In this document: positions 7,872 through 9,005 of the stretch, piece after piece
Position numbering within the stretch: position 1 is the stretch's first letter
Layout of the letters: the number at the start of each line of letters is the position of its first letter
NCBI GenBank assembly: GCA_018262315.1
Contig: JAGSPS010000224.1
Coordinates: 1-9,005, forward strand
Origin: Deltaproteobacteria bacterium
GTDB taxonomy: Bacteria; Myxococcota_A; UBA9160; PR03
Direction of reading: 5' to 3'
Length of the DNA stretch: 9,005 bases
Position numbers and translations under genes: made by a program
The notes under the pieces: generated by a model
Told to the model about the DNA's origin: nothing
What the model saw: the letters and a program-made list of their open reading frames with translations, nothing else
Database searches by the model: none

Positions 7872-7984
7872 CTCCCGCGAGGGGATGCCTCGCCTGCGCG
7901 CGACAGGGTCGTGCTGCGAAACTCGTGCCGCCACCGGCATTTTCGGAGAAAAGCGCCTGGCCCGACGGGACGCTCGGGGGGGCC
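7872..7984. other. Intergenic gap between hemerythrin-like gene and efflux operon
   Basis: These 113 bases lie between two minus-strand genes. They contain a possible terminator for the hemerythrin gene (7949-7973), and any separate promoter for the efflux pair must be here or inside the next gene. I found no convincing promoter motif. Confidence 0.5.
7949..7973 (-). terminator. Candidate weak intrinsic terminator after the hemerythrin-like gene
   Basis: Read on the minus strand, GCGTCC (7973-7968) can pair with GGCGC (7957-7953) with one bulged T, leaving a 10-base loop and followed directly by TTTT (7952-7949). An overlapping CCCGA/TCGGG pair (7978-7974 with 7965-7961) competes with it. 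The short stem and T-run make this tentative. Confidence 0.3.
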
Positions 7985-8410
7985 TCAGCGGCTCGACGCG
8001 GCCTCCGCCACCTCGGCGTCGATCCGCTTCAGCAGCTTTTCCTCGGACGCTTCGTGCGCCGCAAAGGCGCTGCAGAACGCAGCGAGCGCGCGCTCGGCCT
8101 CTCCGGGGTCTTGCCTCCCCATCTGCGCTTCGATCTCCCCGAGCCGGGCACGGAAGCCATCGTGCGCCGCCACGAGGGCGTCGAGAACGGGGCGATGGAC
8201 CGGTCGCAGCGCGCAGAGTGACGGGTAGTAGAGCCGGTCTTCCTGGGCGAGATGGGCTTCGAGGGCGTCGCGGAGCCGTCCGAACGCCTCGCCAATCGCG
8301 TCGGCCGCGGCGCTCTCCCGCATCGCCGCGAGGGCCTCCGCGAACATCGCGTCGAGGCGCCGGTGCTGCTCCGCGACGGCGTGTTCGATCGAATCGTCCT
8401 TGGGGTTCAT
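7985..8410 (-). CDS. Hemerythrin-like HHE cation-binding domain protein
   Basis: This 141-residue, mostly helical cytoplasmic protein has the length of a single four-helix hemerythrin domain, which holds a non-haem di-iron centre used for O2 or NO binding, iron handling or sensing. Candidate ligands fall at the expected places, one set per helix: His16 (EQHRRLD), His53 and Glu57 (HLAQE), His83 (AAHDGF), His119 and Glu123 (HEASE). The two HxxxE motifs are the clearest signature. There is no signal peptide or membrane segment. A GGAGG at 8430-8426 is the best ribosome-binding site, but 15 bases from the ATG is longer than usual; no start codon lies between. It is divergent from a Crp/Fnr regulator, which may control it, and is followed in the same direction by the efflux operon after 113 bases. 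A role in oxygen, NO or oxidative stress is inference. Confidence 0.88.
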   Translation of the reverse strand: MNPKDDSIEHAVAEQHRRLDAMFAEALAAMRESAAADAIGEAFGRLRDALEAHLAQEDRLYYPSLCALRPVHRPVLDALVAAHDGFRARLGEIEAQMGRQDPGEAERALAAFCSAFAAHEASEEKLLKRIDAEVAEAASSR

Positions 8411-8574
8411 CGGGTTCGCTTCGAACCTCCGCTGTGCTGCTCGATCCGAGCTTCGGTTATCGTGACCAGCATAACGGGCGCGCCGCCCTTCGCGGAGCCC
8501 AAAGCGATGCGGCGCAGCGCAGCGGGGCGGAAGACACCATCGAACGGGACGACGAGCCCGAGATCAAGATCGAA
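8411..8574. promoter_or_regulatory. Divergent promoter region between hemerythrin-like and Crp/Fnr genes
   Basis: These 164 bases must carry the start signals for both divergent genes. They include a small AT-richer island with the palindrome at 8456-8475. No clear sigma-70 -35/-10 pair is visible; TATGCT (8473-8468) and GATAAC (8461-8456) on the minus strand are weak -10 candidates. Confidence 0.5.
8456..8475. promoter_or_regulatory. Candidate operator: GTTAT-N10-ATAAC palindrome
   Basis: GTTAT (8456-8460) and ATAAC (8471-8475) are perfect 5-base inverted arms with a 10-base spacer. The spacing puts the arms roughly one helical turn or more apart, plausible for a dimeric regulator. It sits 46 bases upstream of the hemerythrin ATG and 100 bases upstream of the Crp/Fnr ATG. 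It does not match the consensus FNR (TTGAT-N4-ATCAA) or CRP (TGTGA-N6-TCACA) site, so any link to the adjacent regulator is inference. Confidence 0.35.
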
Positions 8575-9005
8575 ATGGCGGAGCTGTTCCAGGCCCTGGC
8601 CCCCGAGCAGCTGGCGCGCGTGCGGTCCCAGCTCCGCGAGCGGCGCGTCGAACGCCATCGCGTGCTCTTCTTCGAGGGGGAGGTTGCGGAGTCGCTCTGG
8701 GTGCTGCGGCGCGGGCAGGTGCGGCTGTACAAGGCCTCGCCGAACGGTCGCGTGACGACCCTCGAAACGCTCGGTCCGGGTCACATCTTCGGCGCGATCT
8801 CGGCACTCGATCAGGAGACCTATCCGGCGAGCGCCGAGGGCGTCACGGCGGGTATGGCCTGGTGCCTGCCACGCGCCGTGATGCTGCGCTTGCTGGCCGA
8901 CCACCCGCGCCTGGGGGTCGAGGTGTTGCGGATCGTGTCGGGCCGCCTGCACGAGGCGCACGAGCGATTGCGCTCCCTCGCGCACGACCCCGCGCCGGCG
9001 CGCCT
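8575..9005 (+). CDS. Crp/Fnr-family transcriptional regulator (partial, sensor domain and dimer helix only)
   Basis: The first 143 residues show a cyclic-nucleotide-binding-type beta-barrel: LFQALAPEQL (4-13), VLFFEGEVAESLWVLRRGQVRLYK (30-53), LGPGHIFGAIS (66-76), YPASAEG (83-89), LPRAVMLRLLADHPRL (98-113), then the dimerisation helix VLRIVSGRLHEAHERLRSLA (117-136). The helix-turn-helix DNA-binding domain lies past the right edge. The phosphate-binding cassette reads FGAIS...YPASA, without the Glu and Arg that hold cAMP in E. coli Crp, so cAMP is an unlikely ligand. The usual N-terminal cysteine cluster of FNR is absent; the only cysteine seen is Cys97, so a classic FNR iron-sulfur cluster is also unlikely. 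ATG 8575 fits the family N-terminus, though its ribosome-binding site is weak and an in-frame GTG lies at 8434. It is divergent from the hemerythrin-like gene, a likely target. Confidence 0.88.
   Translation, partial: MAELFQALAPEQLARVRSQLRERRVERHRVLFFEGEVAESLWVLRRGQVRLYKASPNGRVTTLETLGPGHIFGAISALDQETYPASAEGVTAGMAWCLPRAVMLRLLADHPRLGVEVLRIVSGRLHEAHERLRSLAHDPAPAR

Noticed and set aside
8407..8985. 192-residue minus-strand open frame at the right end
   Set aside because: It is antisense to the Crp/Fnr gene, whose plus-strand translation shows clear family motifs.

Overview
This is a dense, very GC-rich bacterial window with few and short intergenic gaps. A lipoprotein-type membrane fusion protein and an RND pump point to a Gram-negative cell. 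A high-GC proteobacterial, myxobacterial or related environmental lineage is plausible, but nothing here fixes the taxon. I see no tRNA, rRNA, CRISPR array, insertion sequence or phage gene.

Left block (1-3073, all minus strand): an acetyl-CoA-forming operon in the order acetyl-CoA synthetase, pyruvate dehydrogenase E1 alpha, E1 beta. The E1 beta gene runs off the left edge. Each junction is a 4-base stop/start overlap (ATGA, then GTGA), so the three genes are probably co-transcribed and translationally coupled. Together they would feed acetyl-CoA from acetate (ATP-dependent) and from pyruvate (oxidative). E2 and E3 are not in the window and could lie beyond the left edge.

Middle (3074-3578): a 281-base divergent intergenic region contains a perfect nested inverted repeat. 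It is followed by a 68-residue plus-strand protein with two CxxC pairs (probable zinc ribbon). This small gene converges on the efflux operon, with only 17 bases between the two stop codons. Those stops sit in opposite arms of a small palindrome.

Right-centre block (3579-7871, minus strand): a tripartite-efflux pair, a membrane fusion lipoprotein followed by an HAE1/AcrB-type RND transporter, again joined by a GTGA overlap. The RND gene is broken by a net 8-base deletion near 5580, where transmembrane segment 2 gives way to 3. Both halves are otherwise well preserved, so this is either a recent mutation or a sequence error. No TolC-like outer-membrane gene is present.

Right edge (7985-9005): a hemerythrin-like HHE protein (minus strand) lies divergent from a Crp/Fnr-family regulator (plus strand, cut by the window end). 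The regulator's sensor domain lacks the cAMP-binding Glu and Arg of Crp, and a GTTAT-N10-ATAAC palindrome lies between the two genes. The arrangement suggests a small redox, oxygen or NO response unit. That role is inferred from context only.
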